The notes under the pieces: generated by a model
What the model was told of the DNA's origin: nothing
Database searches by the model: none
What the model saw: only the letters and a program-made list of their open reading frames with translations
Shown here: piece by piece, positions 1 through 6,900 of the stretch
Layout of the letters: the number at the start of each line of letters is the position of its first letter
Position numbering within the stretch: the first letter of the stretch is position 1
Origin: JADKCL01 sp031415375
Lineage (GTDB): Bacteria; Bacteroidota; Bacteroidia; J057; JADKCL01
NCBI GenBank assembly: GCA_031415375.1
Contig: JANORP010000041.1
Span: 1-6,908 of the forward strand
Length of the DNA stretch: 6,908 nucleotides
Direction of reading: 5' to 3'
Program-made: the position numbers and the translations under genes

Positions 1-13
1 TGTAATATTGATG

Positions 14-64
14 ACCCGTTGGTCGGGCCTTCCCACAACTTGTGGGGAGGCCCGACGAACGGGT
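14..64. repeat. Long near-perfect palindrome, REP-like
   Basis: Bases 14-37 pair with 41-64 around a three-base centre. Of the 24 positions, 22 are Watson-Crick pairs; the exceptions are G/G at 21/57 and a T/G wobble at 31/47. The inner part reads CCCACAAcTTGTGGG (32-46), and the flanks carry the half-site GGCCCGACGAACGG (49-62) and its near-inverse (16-29). No coding sequence is supported across it. As RNA it would fold into one very stable hairpin, so it could end transcription entering from the left, but no clear U-tract follows. It looks most like an interspersed palindromic element of the REP/BIME type. That class assignment is inference, because only one cluster is visible here. Confidence 0.75.
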
Positions 65-68
65 TTCG

Positions 69-97
69 CCACAAGTTGTGGTGGGCCCGACGAACGG
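69..97. repeat. Second, partial copy of the palindromic unit
   Basis: CCACAAgTTGTGG (69-81) is a 13-base palindrome nearly identical to the core of the preceding element (33-45), differing only at the central base. It is followed by an exact second copy of the half-site GGCCCGACGAACGG (84-97), 35 bases after the first copy at 49-62. The unit is therefore a tandem duplicate of the right half of the first palindrome with a one-base indel and without its own left arm. The half-site at 84-95 could pair with 18-29 instead of 49-60, giving two mutually exclusive folds. Confidence 0.7.
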
Positions 98-103
98 CTA
101 GCA

Positions 104-128
104 TCGGTAGTCTCAATGGCACTACCGA
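104..128. repeat. Short inverted repeat beside the palindrome cluster
   Basis: TCGGTAGT (104-111) and ACTACCGA (121-128) form a perfect 8-bp stem with a 9-base loop, seven bases after the last half-site. There is no U-tract behind it on either strand, so it is not a standard intrinsic terminator. It may be the edge of the same element or an independent structure. Confidence 0.5.
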
Positions 129-130
129 CG

Positions 131-256
131 AAATTCCGATCCAAATTGCCATTTTCAGATGCCATCCTTGACACCGCTATCATCGATTCTATGCGTTGGC
201 CCTAGCTTGCAAATCATGAAATTTCACCTTTTCATAGGAATTTCGTATCATTCTGC
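131..256 (+). promoter_or_regulatory. Upstream region of the hydrolase gene
   Basis: This AT-richer stretch between the palindrome cluster and the hydrolase start is the only place for that gene's promoter. It contains a small inverted repeat, ATGAAA (216-221) and TTTCAT (230-235), and no recognisable Shine-Dalgarno sequence. I could not place a convincing Bacteroidota -33/-7 pair (TTTG and TAnnTTTG). The call rests on position rather than motif. Confidence 0.3.
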
Positions 257-937
257 ATGGAACGTAGGCTTTATCTGATACCGGGTGTGGCGACCGATCG
301 CAGGGTCTTTGCGGCATTGGATTTGCCGCAGTATGAAAAGGTCTATCTAGACTGGATTCAACCTACTGGAAACGAATCCATTCGTTCGTACGCCGAGCGC
401 ATGGTAGCCAGTCTGCAAGGCGTGGAAGCGCCGATCTTGATCGGTTATTCCTTTGGTGGCATTGTGGCCCAGGAGATGGCCAAGCTCATTCCTGATGCGA
501 CGGTAATCCTCATATCGAGCATCAAAAGCTACAAAGAGCGCCCATTGGGCATGTGGCTCACCTCCTCTTTTGGTTTGCACCGCATCATCCCCTCGGAGAT
601 CGGCAAGGAATTCAGGTTTGCCTATACTTGGATGAACGATCCCCAAAATTCGATGGAGCGGGAATTCATCCATGCGATGCGCAAGGACCTGAACCATCGC
701 CATACCGATTGGGCGATCGATCAAGCGGTCAATTGGCGGCACGACGACCATACGCCGCGCCTGTTTCACATCCATGGAGACCAAGACCGCATTTTCCCGA
801 TCCGTTACATTCGCAACTGCATTCCTGTGCGCGGCGGCACACACCTCATGGTACTCAACAAAGGTGCCGAGATCAGCCGCCACATCGACAGCATCGTCCG
901 GGCCTTGCCTGGCGAACGCAGACGCATGCCCGCTTGA
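257..937 (+). CDS. Alpha/beta hydrolase
   Basis: Complete 226-residue cytoplasmic protein with no signal peptide or membrane segment. The alpha/beta hydrolase fold is shown by an N-terminal strand and oxyanion-loop region LYLIPGVATDRRVF (residues 5-18) and the nucleophile elbow GYSFGG (63-68), with Ser65 as nucleophile. The acid loop HGDQDRIFP (173-181) has Asp177 as the likely acid, and GGTHLMV (193-199) has His196 as the catalytic base. The triad is thus complete and in order. As I recall, Bacteroidota members of this family share the pattern of GNESI near residue 40, VNW near 160 and HIHG before the acid loop. The substrate cannot be told from sequence; esterase or similar activity is only a family-level expectation. 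It is somewhat shorter than the usual 250-300 residues because the cap between strands 6 and 7 is small. The start at 257 is the first ATG in frame and places the oxyanion loop normally. It is single on its strand and convergent with the gene ending at 996. Confidence 0.9.
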   Translation: MERRLYLIPGVATDRRVFAALDLPQYEKVYLDWIQPTGNESIRSYAERMVASLQGVEAPILIGYSFGGIVAQEMAKLIPDATVILISSIKSYKERPLGMWLTSSFGLHRIIPSEIGKEFRFAYTWMNDPQNSMEREFIHAMRKDLNHRHTDWAIDQAVNWRHDDHTPRLFHIHGDQDRIFPIRYIRNCIPVRGGTHLMVLNKGAEISRHIDSIVRALPGERRRMPA

Positions 938-995
938 GTCGATACAACGCATTCGTATTTTCCAAGGTAGAAGGATATTCGCTCATGCCAGCCGA

Positions 996-1550
996 CTAGG
1001 CCACCTTGCGTTGGCTGCTCCAGACAGCTGATAGTAGAAACACGGCCGGGGCCACGGGAAACAACAACAATGCGAGCAGCAAGCCCACCGAATTGCGGGT
1101 CGCCGTGGAGCTGTGCGGACCTGTCGTTGCATTGCTCATCTGGGCAGTGCTACCCTCGTCGTTTGGCGGCATGGACTGTGCCGCTTCGGCAGGGTGCTTG
1201 CCTTTTGGAGAACGTAGTTTTTGTTTGGGTTGTGGACTTGCGTTGAGGCTGTCTTGAGGCGTCGCGTGTGGCATCGTCGGCTCTGCGCCAGCAGCCTCGG
1301 CAGCTGGCTGATATTTGCGCTTGAGGCTGTCAATCCAAGGCTTCACATCGTAATTCCCCAAATTCAGCTCCAACGCTGGTCTTGGAAAAGTGATCATTGG
1401 GCCACCCAAATGGTCCTCGTCCATGAAAAATGCAAATGTCGCAGGGACGCCGCTGTGACTGCGGTGGGCGATCTTGCGGGTCTGCGCCTGCGTGACGCTG
1501 GCGAGCATGATCAAAACGAAAAAAATGGGGAGCGTTGGTACAAACTTCAT
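996..1550 (-). CDS. Uncharacterised envelope protein, paralogue A
   Basis: Complete 184-residue protein of a family I do not recognise. Residues 1-22 are a signal peptide, with likely cleavage after the Ala in VTQA. The mature N-terminus starts with QTRKIAHRSHSG (23-34), followed by ATFA (37-40), DEDHLG (44-49) and an NYDVKPW block (66-72). Residues about 82-152 are Pro/Ala/Ser/Gln-rich and look disordered. A hydrophobic segment at 155-176 containing FPVAPAVFLLSAV, then a basic tail (SSQRK), is a probable membrane anchor. The conserved blocks and the C-terminal segment recur in the protein encoded at 1623-2189. Predicted topology is a periplasmic domain tethered to the inner membrane by its C-terminus. 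His29, His32, Asp44, Asp46 and His47 could bind metal, but that is speculation. It probably forms an operon with the upstream paralogue, 72 bases away on the same strand. Confidence 0.75.
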   Translation of the reverse strand: MKFVPTLPIFFVLIMLASVTQAQTRKIAHRSHSGVPATFAFFMDEDHLGGPMITFPRPALELNLGNYDVKPWIDSLKRKYQPAAEAAGAEPTMPHATPQDSLNASPQPKQKLRSPKGKHPAEAAQSMPPNDEGSTAQMSNATTGPHSSTATRNSVGLLLALLLFPVAPAVFLLSAVWSSQRKVA

Positions 1551-1555
1551 AAGAC

Positions 1556-1581
1556 GACGGTAATGATGTTCATCTTACGTC
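1556..1581 (-). other. Imperfect inverted repeat in the leader of paralogue A
   Basis: Directly before the start codon of paralogue A, GACG-TAA-GATG (1556-1568, interrupted by single unpaired bases at 1560 and 1564) is complementary to CATCTTACGTC (1571-1581). This gives up to 11 pairs with two one-base bulges and a very tight turn. It could fold in the leader RNA and affect initiation, or be chance. There is no T-tract, so it is not a terminator separating the two genes. Confidence 0.25.
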
Positions 1582-1622
1582 GCAGGCTCCCGAATATTTG
1601 ATTGGGTGGGAATTTGAGGCGC

Positions 1623-2189
1623 TTAGCCGGGCAGCCGTTTGCGCTGCACGACCGCTGAGGCTAGAAATACACTTGGCGCCACGGGAAATGCCAGCAGTCC
1701 CAAAAGTATCCAAATGCCACGTGACGGCCGATTTTCGCTGGTTGGGCTCGCAGTGATGGGCGCGGCTCTGCGCTGGGTTTGGACTAGGAAATCAGGCGAG
1801 GAAACCTCGATGGCTGCTGCTTCGGGTGCTTTGGGCTTGGGCCTCGGTTGCTGCGTTTGATTTCCTTTGGACGGCACCTTCGCTTGGGTGGTGTCGGCAG
1901 CAGGACTGCCGTTGGGAACGTCGGCACTCGGCGGGAGCTCGGCATTTACATCGGGAAATTGCTTGGCGATCTTTTCATAGTGCTTGCGGATGCGGGCCAC
2001 GAACGGCTCGACCTCATAATTGGGTTGCCTTCGACTGGGTTCCGACAATCCCAGATGATCCTCGTCGAGCAGCAATGCAAATGTGGCCGCAGCGCCGCTG
2101 TGACTGCGGTGACCGACCTTGCGGGTCTGGGCCTGCAGACTACCCAACAGCAAGAGTGAAAAGATGCCCAATAAGATGAGGAAACGCAT
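1623..2189 (-). CDS. Uncharacterised envelope protein, paralogue B
   Basis: Complete 188-residue protein, the first gene of the minus-strand pair and a clear paralogue of the one at 996-1550. It has a signal peptide (1-20, cleavage after SLQA), then QTRKVGHRSHSG (21-32), ATFA (35-38), DEDHLG (42-47) and NYEVEPFVARIRKHY (57-71). A Pro/Ala/Lys/Gln-rich linker follows (about 85-157), then a hydrophobic segment at 159-181 containing FPVAPSVFLASAV and a basic end (QRKR). The three N-terminal blocks and the C-terminal anchor match paralogue A, while the linker does not, which suggests an old tandem duplication with selection on the two ends. I know no named domain with these motifs and assign no function. 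A short AT-rich leader shared with the divergent DoxX gene lies before the ATG. Confidence 0.78.
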   Translation of the reverse strand: MRFLILLGIFSLLLLGSLQAQTRKVGHRSHSGAAATFALLLDEDHLGLSEPSRRQPNYEVEPFVARIRKHYEKIAKQFPDVNAELPPSADVPNGSPAADTTQAKVPSKGNQTQQPRPKPKAPEAAAIEVSSPDFLVQTQRRAAPITASPTSENRPSRGIWILLGLLAFPVAPSVFLASAVVQRKRLPG

Positions 2190-2273
2190 GCAAACTAAAT
2201 TTTATCTAATTTAAGCCATCGGCAGCAAATCTCGCAAATTTGCATGCTGCTGCTTTTTGAGAACAATCGCTGG
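2190..2273. promoter_or_regulatory. Divergent promoter region between paralogue B and the DoxX gene
   Basis: Both flanking genes start here and read outwards, so two promoters must fit in 84 bases, or 54 if the DoxX protein starts at 2244. The paralogue-B side is very AT-rich. On the minus strand a TTTG followed 17 bases later by TAGATAAA loosely resembles a Bacteroidota -33/-7 pair, but it is not a consensus match. The DoxX side carries the perfect palindrome GCAAATTTGC (2234-2243), preceded by a partial direct copy GCAAATCTC (2225-2233). That palindrome is a possible operator; this is inference. Confidence 0.4.
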
Positions 2274-3530
2274 ATGGAACAAAAAGATACATGGACTCGT
2301 TGGCAACGGCAGCTGTTTCGGTTTGTCTTTGTGGGGGTGGGATTGGTGCTTGCCACGTTTCCGATTCCCAGACCCTATTTGCCCGATTTGGGCAAGCTGT
2401 TGTTGCCGCTTACGACGGCGCTGGCCAAGGCCGTCGCCGTGATGGTAGGCGTGCAGCAGCCCTATCTCGATGAGATTGCGAGTGACAGCAAGCTTATGTA
2501 TGTACATCTCGTACTCATGCTCGTATTGGCGGTGCTGGGCAGCAGCATCTGGGGTTGGCGTGACCGCCGCGTGGTAGCCTATCCCAAGCTTCAATATGTA
2601 TTGCTCACGGGGATGCGCTACTTTTTGGCAGCAGCCATGCTCAGCTATGGCTTCGCCAAGGTCTTCAAAACGCAATTTTACCTACCCGAACCCAATACGC
2701 TATTCACCCCCCTGGGTGAGGTGCCGCGTGATCTGCTCTTTTGGAGCACCATGGGCGCTTCCCATAGTTATTCGGTGTTCACGGGGCTTGCTGAGGTCTT
2801 GGTCGGATTGCTGCTCCTGTTCAGAGGGAGTCGCTTGGTCGGCAGCCTCCTGGGCATCGCACTGATGGTGAATGTCGTGGCGCTGAATCTGAGCTATGAC
2901 ATTTCGGTGAAGGCATATTCCACGCTCTTGTTGCTATTGGCTGTGCTCATCGCCGCGCCTAATCTGGGACGCCTATGGGCATTGATCTGCGGACGTGCTG
3001 TGCCTGCGTCGCGGTTGTGGGCACCCACATTTACCCTGCGCTGGCAACGCCTGGCTTTTGTAGCCTCCAAGACTTTCGTCGTTTGCGCCCTGCTATTTGA
3101 CGCCGTCGGCACCAATTTCGAGCAGGGCAATTTCAACGACGACCTGGCACCCCGCCCAGCCTATCACGGCGCCTACCAAGTAACTGAGTTCATCGCCAAT
3201 GGCGACACAAGCGCACTCGACTTGCGATTTGCGCAGCGCTGGCGCCGCGTCTTTGTCCATCGACAGGGCTACTTGATCGTCCAGTACATGGACGATCACA
3301 TGCGAGATTATGCGCTTGAGATCGATGAACAGCAAGGCCGCCTCAGGCTATTGGTCGATGTGGCCCAACTGGAGTGGAACGATTTGCAATTCCGCGCAGT
3401 CGGCCATCATCTCGCCGCACTTTCGGGTGTCGTGGAGGGTGATACGCTCTCCATGAAGCTACAGGCCCTAGATTGGCGCGCCCTACCGCTGTTACGAGGC
3501 GAGTTCAATTGGACGAGTGATCAGATGTGA
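2274..3530 (+). CDS. DoxX-family membrane protein with C-terminal soluble domain
   Basis: Protein of 418 residues from the ATG at 2274. An in-frame ATG at 2244 would add ten residues (MLLLFENNRW), but MEQKDTW fits the usual start of this family better. Hydrophobic segments lie near residues 13-29, 76-93, 107-127, 170-183, 187-206, 216-229 and 263-277. The DoxX-like core (about 107-230) has the conserved YGFAKVFKTQF (125-135), GLAEVLVGLLLLFRG (171-185) and a polar NLSYD after the next helix. From about residue 298 the protein is not hydrophobic and starts HGAYQVTEFIANGD, continues with a conserved RW and YLIVQYMDD, and ends near EFNWT. I recall this as a Bacteroidota-type tail, about 120 residues long. 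It probably sits in the inner membrane with the tail on one face. DoxX proteins are linked to redox and quinol functions, but no activity can be assigned here. No start-deciding Shine-Dalgarno sequence is seen. Confidence 0.85.
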   Translation: MEQKDTWTRWQRQLFRFVFVGVGLVLATFPIPRPYLPDLGKLLLPLTTALAKAVAVMVGVQQPYLDEIASDSKLMYVHLVLMLVLAVLGSSIWGWRDRRVVAYPKLQYVLLTGMRYFLAAAMLSYGFAKVFKTQFYLPEPNTLFTPLGEVPRDLLFWSTMGASHSYSVFTGLAEVLVGLLLLFRGSRLVGSLLGIALMVNVVALNLSYDISVKAYSTLLLLLAVLIAAPNLGRLWALICGRAVPASRLWAPTFTLRWQRLAFVASKTFVVCALLFDAVGTNFEQGNFNDDLAPRPAYHGAYQVTEFIANGDTSALDLRFAQRWRRVFVHRQGYLIVQYMDDHMRDYALEIDEQQGRLRLLVDVAQLEWNDLQFRAVGHHLAALSGVVEGDTLSMKLQALDWRALPLLRGEFNWTSDQM

Positions 3531-3857
3531 GCTTCAGTGGGTCGGATAATATTCATCTCGCCCAAAGCTACCCATGCTCCAAATTCCGCTGACCTGAGCA
3601 CAAGTAAAAGTCTTGGGAATTCAGGCTGACCCACAAATGCCTGCACGCAAGCAAGTTTCGCTCGCATCAATTCCTCAAAAAAGACAATGATATGCTGCGC
3701 CTTCATCGGGCCGATTCCTGGGGTTCCGTGAGGCGGGCTGTCACTTGCTGGCCTCACCACCACGAGAACTCGGGGTTCCCCCTCACATACCATTCCCTAC
3801 AGAAATTCGCGGCGGTTGATCCCTCATGCGCCATTCGCCCCTCCCCCACAAAAACAA
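3531..3857. other. Convergent intergenic region without a supported gene
   Basis: The DoxX gene and the large repeat-protein gene converge here. I see no RNA gene and no clear terminator for DoxX. A direct repeat GGGGTTCC occurs at 3720-3727 and 3772-3779, and GTGAGGC (3728-3734) pairs with GCCTCAC (3751-3757) across a 16-base loop. A minus-strand open frame of 90 codons (3521-3793) crosses most of the region and overlaps the DoxX stop. Its inner part from the ATG at 3706 reads fairly protein-like (for example HIIVFFEELMRAKLA), but I recognise no family, it has no leader signal, and I do not call it a gene. It could be a remnant. Confidence 0.5.
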
Positions 3858-3885
3858 AGCGGCTGCCCATTGCTAGGCAGCCGCT
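3858..3885 (-). terminator. Intrinsic terminator of the large repeat-protein gene
   Basis: AGCGGCTGCC (3858-3867) and GGCAGCCGCT (3876-3885) form a perfect, GC-rich 10-bp stem with an 8-base loop. Read on the minus strand, the hairpin begins 21 bases after the stop codon at 3907-3909 and is followed by a T-rich run (TTTGTTTTTG), the standard intrinsic terminator layout. On the plus strand the hairpin is followed only by TCATTTTAATT, so it may also stop weak read-through from the DoxX side. Confidence 0.88.
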
Positions 3886-3906
3886 CATTTTAATTGCAGA
3901 CCAGGC

Positions 3907-6900
3907 TTAGAGCTTGGTCACGCGGAAGGTCTTCTGGATGTTGCCGCCTTTCACGACAAGCATGTATTGGCCTTTGGAGACGTCGTGGAGGTCGATGAGC
4001 TGATCACCACGCCCAGTGAGCTGCACAGGCAGAGACTGCACGGCGCGGCCAGCGAGGTCATAGACTATGACTGCATCAATGCGATCGTTCGCCTGCAGGT
4101 CATAGTAGAGATGGATCATGTCGTCACCAATAGCCATCGGGTTGGGACCTACGACAATCGTGCTGCCAGCGTCAAACATTACTTCCATTACGGTCGAGTA
4201 CAACACATCCCCGTTCAAAGAGATCACTTTGATGCGGTAGGCGTTTTGGCCGATCGCTGGGCGCTGGTCGTCAAGCAGGTAGTCTTGTGTCGTCACGTTG
4301 CCAGGATTGGCCTCCACACTGCCGATAGAGACAAAGTCTGACTCAGCGGGCAATTTGCGTTCTACCTCAAACGAGGCAATGTTTTCTGGCTCGGTGATGC
4401 TCCAGTTGATGCGGGCCACTGCGCCTAATTTCACGGCCGTGTTGCTCATGAACACGATCGGGAGGTTGGTGCTGGTGTTGATGTCGCGGTAGTCATCATC
4501 GGCGAGGCCATCACAGTTGGGGGTCGGTGCGACGGTGCCCAAGACAAATGGGTCATAGACATCGACCAGACCATTGCCGTTGAGATCGACATAAGCTGTG
4601 TTGCCAAAGATGATGAATGGCATGCGAATGCCGTGTACTGCGCCACCGCCGCCTGCGACGTTGTCGAGCCAGTTGGGGACGTTGTCGCCGTCGCTGTCCA
4701 AGGCGGTGTAATTGCCGGGGACACCGTTGGCGGTTTCATAGTTGAACGCCATCAGTACGATATCGTCCCATGCATCGCCATTGCAGTTGAAGTCAAAGCC
4801 CTCGGTCCAGTCTGGGTAGCTGTCGTCGTCGGCATCGTTGTCGAGGAAGTCTGGGAAGCCCGTCAACTCATGGTTGTAGGGGTTCACGCCGCTGTTGATA
4901 CCCGCACCATTGTTGGTGTTGTTGAGCGACTCATAGGTGTCAATGATACCATTGCCATTGACGTCGGCACCTACTGGGAAGGTGAGGCCAGAGTTGATGC
5001 AGCCTGTGCAAACTCCTTCGATATAGTCTGGAATACCATCGTTGTCGGCATCAAGATCCAAATAGTTAGGGTGCAGGTCGCCGTCAAAATCGTTGATCGG
5101 GAAGCCAGATGCGGCATCGTGCCAGCCATCGACATTGGCATCGGTGATGCCAGCGTTGCCGATTTGGCCATCGAGGAAGCCGCCGCCACCCAAATCATTG
5201 GTGGTCGTGCCACCGATGGTTGCCTCTACCACGTCGGTGAGACCATCATTGTCGGCATCGAGGTCCAAGAAGTTGGGCAATGGGTCGGCATCAAAATTGA
5301 TGTCGTTGGTGGCGCTGTTGAAGTTGTTGTTCACAACGACGTCTGCAGCAACGCCAGCGATGAATCCGCCTGCTCCCGTATTGTTGACGCCATCGGCTGC
5401 ATCTCGCAGGCCATCGGCATCGACGTCGGTGACGTTGTCGATCATGCCATCGTTGTTGCCATCGAGGGTTGCATTGGACGACTCGGTGATGTCTGAGATA
5501 CCATCGTTGTCGGCATCAAGGTCCAAAAAGTTTGGCAGCGCATCGAGGTCGGCGTTGATGTCATTGGCGGCATTGTTGAAGTTGTCGTTGTCGATCACGT
5601 CACCTGCTGCACCTGCAACGAAGCCACCGGCACCTGTATTGTTGATGCCGTCGGCACCGTCGATCAAGCCATCTGCGTCCACGTCGGTGGCGCTGTCGAT
5701 CATGCCATCGTTGTTGGCGTCTAGCGTGCCATTGAGGGTCTCGGCGATGTCTGCGATGCCGTCATTGTCGGCGTCGAGGTCCAGGTAGTTGGGCAGCACG
5801 TCGGCGTCAAAATTCACATCGTTGCTCACGTTGTTCAAGTTGTCGTTGTCGATCACGTTGCCCGCTGAGCCGGTGACAAAGCCACCTGCACCATTGTTGT
5901 TGACGCCGTCGGCGACATCCATGAGGCCATCGCTGTCCACGTCGGTGGCTGCATCGAGCATGCCATCGTTGCTGGCATCGAGGTTGCCATTGAGTGTCTC
6001 GACGATGTCTGCGATACCGTCATTGTCGGCATCGAGATCCAAGAAATTGGGCAATGCGTCGTTGTCGGCATTGACGTCGTTGCTGGCATTGTTGAAGTTG
6101 TCATTGTCGATCACGTCACCTGCGCCACCTGCGACAAAGCCGCCAGCGCCGGTGTTGTTCACGCCGTCCACGACATCTGCGAGGCCGTCGCCGTCTGCAT
6201 CGGTTGCACTGTCGATCGTGCCATTGTTATCCACGTCAAAGTTGCCATTGAGCACCTCTGTGATGTCTGCAATGCCATCGTTGTCGGCATCGAGATCCAA
6301 GAAGTTGGGCAATGCATCGTTGTCGGCATTGATATCATTGGTGGTGCTGTTGAAGTTGTCGTTGTCGATCACATCACCAGCTGCACCTGCGACAAAGCCG
6401 CCCGCGCCGTTGTTGTTCACACCGTCCACGACATCGACCAAACCATCGCTGTCCACGTCAGTCGCGCTGTCGATCACACCGTCATTGTTCACATCCAATG
6501 TACCGTTGAGCGTCTCGGTCAAGTCTGCAATACCGTCGCCATCGGCGTCGATATCGAGGTAGTTTGGCAATGCGTCGTTGTCGAGGTTCAGGTCGTTTGC
6601 GGGGTTGTTGAGGTTGTCGTTGTCGATCACGTCACCTGCTGCACCCGCGACAAAACCGCCCGCGCCATTGTTGTTCACGCCATCGACCACGTCTGCAAGG
6701 CCGTCTGCGTCCACGTCGGTTGCGCTGTCGATCACGCCGTCGTTGTTCACGTCAAAGTTGCCATTGGCAGTTTCGACGATGTCTGCGATGCCGTCATTGT
6801 CTGCATCGAGGTCGAGGAAGTTGGGGAATGCATCGTTGTCGCCGTTGATGTCGTTGGCGATATTGTTGAGGTTGTCGTTGTCGATCACGTCACCGGCTGG

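Noticed and set aside
8..205. A 65-codon plus-strand frame through the palindrome cluster
   Set aside because: Most of it is inverted-repeat sequence and the product has no family resemblance. The palindromic symmetry explains the sequence better than coding.
347..952. A 201-codon minus-strand open frame across the hydrolase gene
   Set aside because: It is fully antisense to a hydrolase with an intact triad, has no recognisable motif and would leave the hydrolase reading frame unexplained.
938..995. Bidirectional terminator between the hydrolase gene and paralogue A
   Set aside because: The 58-base gap contains no convincing stem with a T-tract on either strand.
2211..2675. A 154-codon minus-strand frame over the start of the DoxX gene
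   Set aside because: It is antisense to the N-terminal membrane helices of a recognisable protein and gives a His/Gln-rich product without any domain.
4633..6562. Three long plus-strand open frames (4633-5496, 5093-5788, 5789-6562) opposite the repeat protein
   Set aside because: They mirror the 258-bp repeats. GAY- and AAY-rich sense codons read in reverse give few stops, and the resulting products are low-complexity Ser/Leu/Pro or Val/Ile/Gly strings without domains. The minus strand carries a coherent protein with a sorting domain.
5341..6888. CRISPR array as explanation for the regular repeats
   Set aside because: The period is 258 bp with similarity across the whole unit and continuous coding. 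There are no short identical repeats separated by unique spacers.
6886..6888. GTG as the true start of the large repeat protein
   Set aside because: The codons before it (6889-6908) encode AGPAGD, which continues the repeat pattern, so the frame enters from outside the window.
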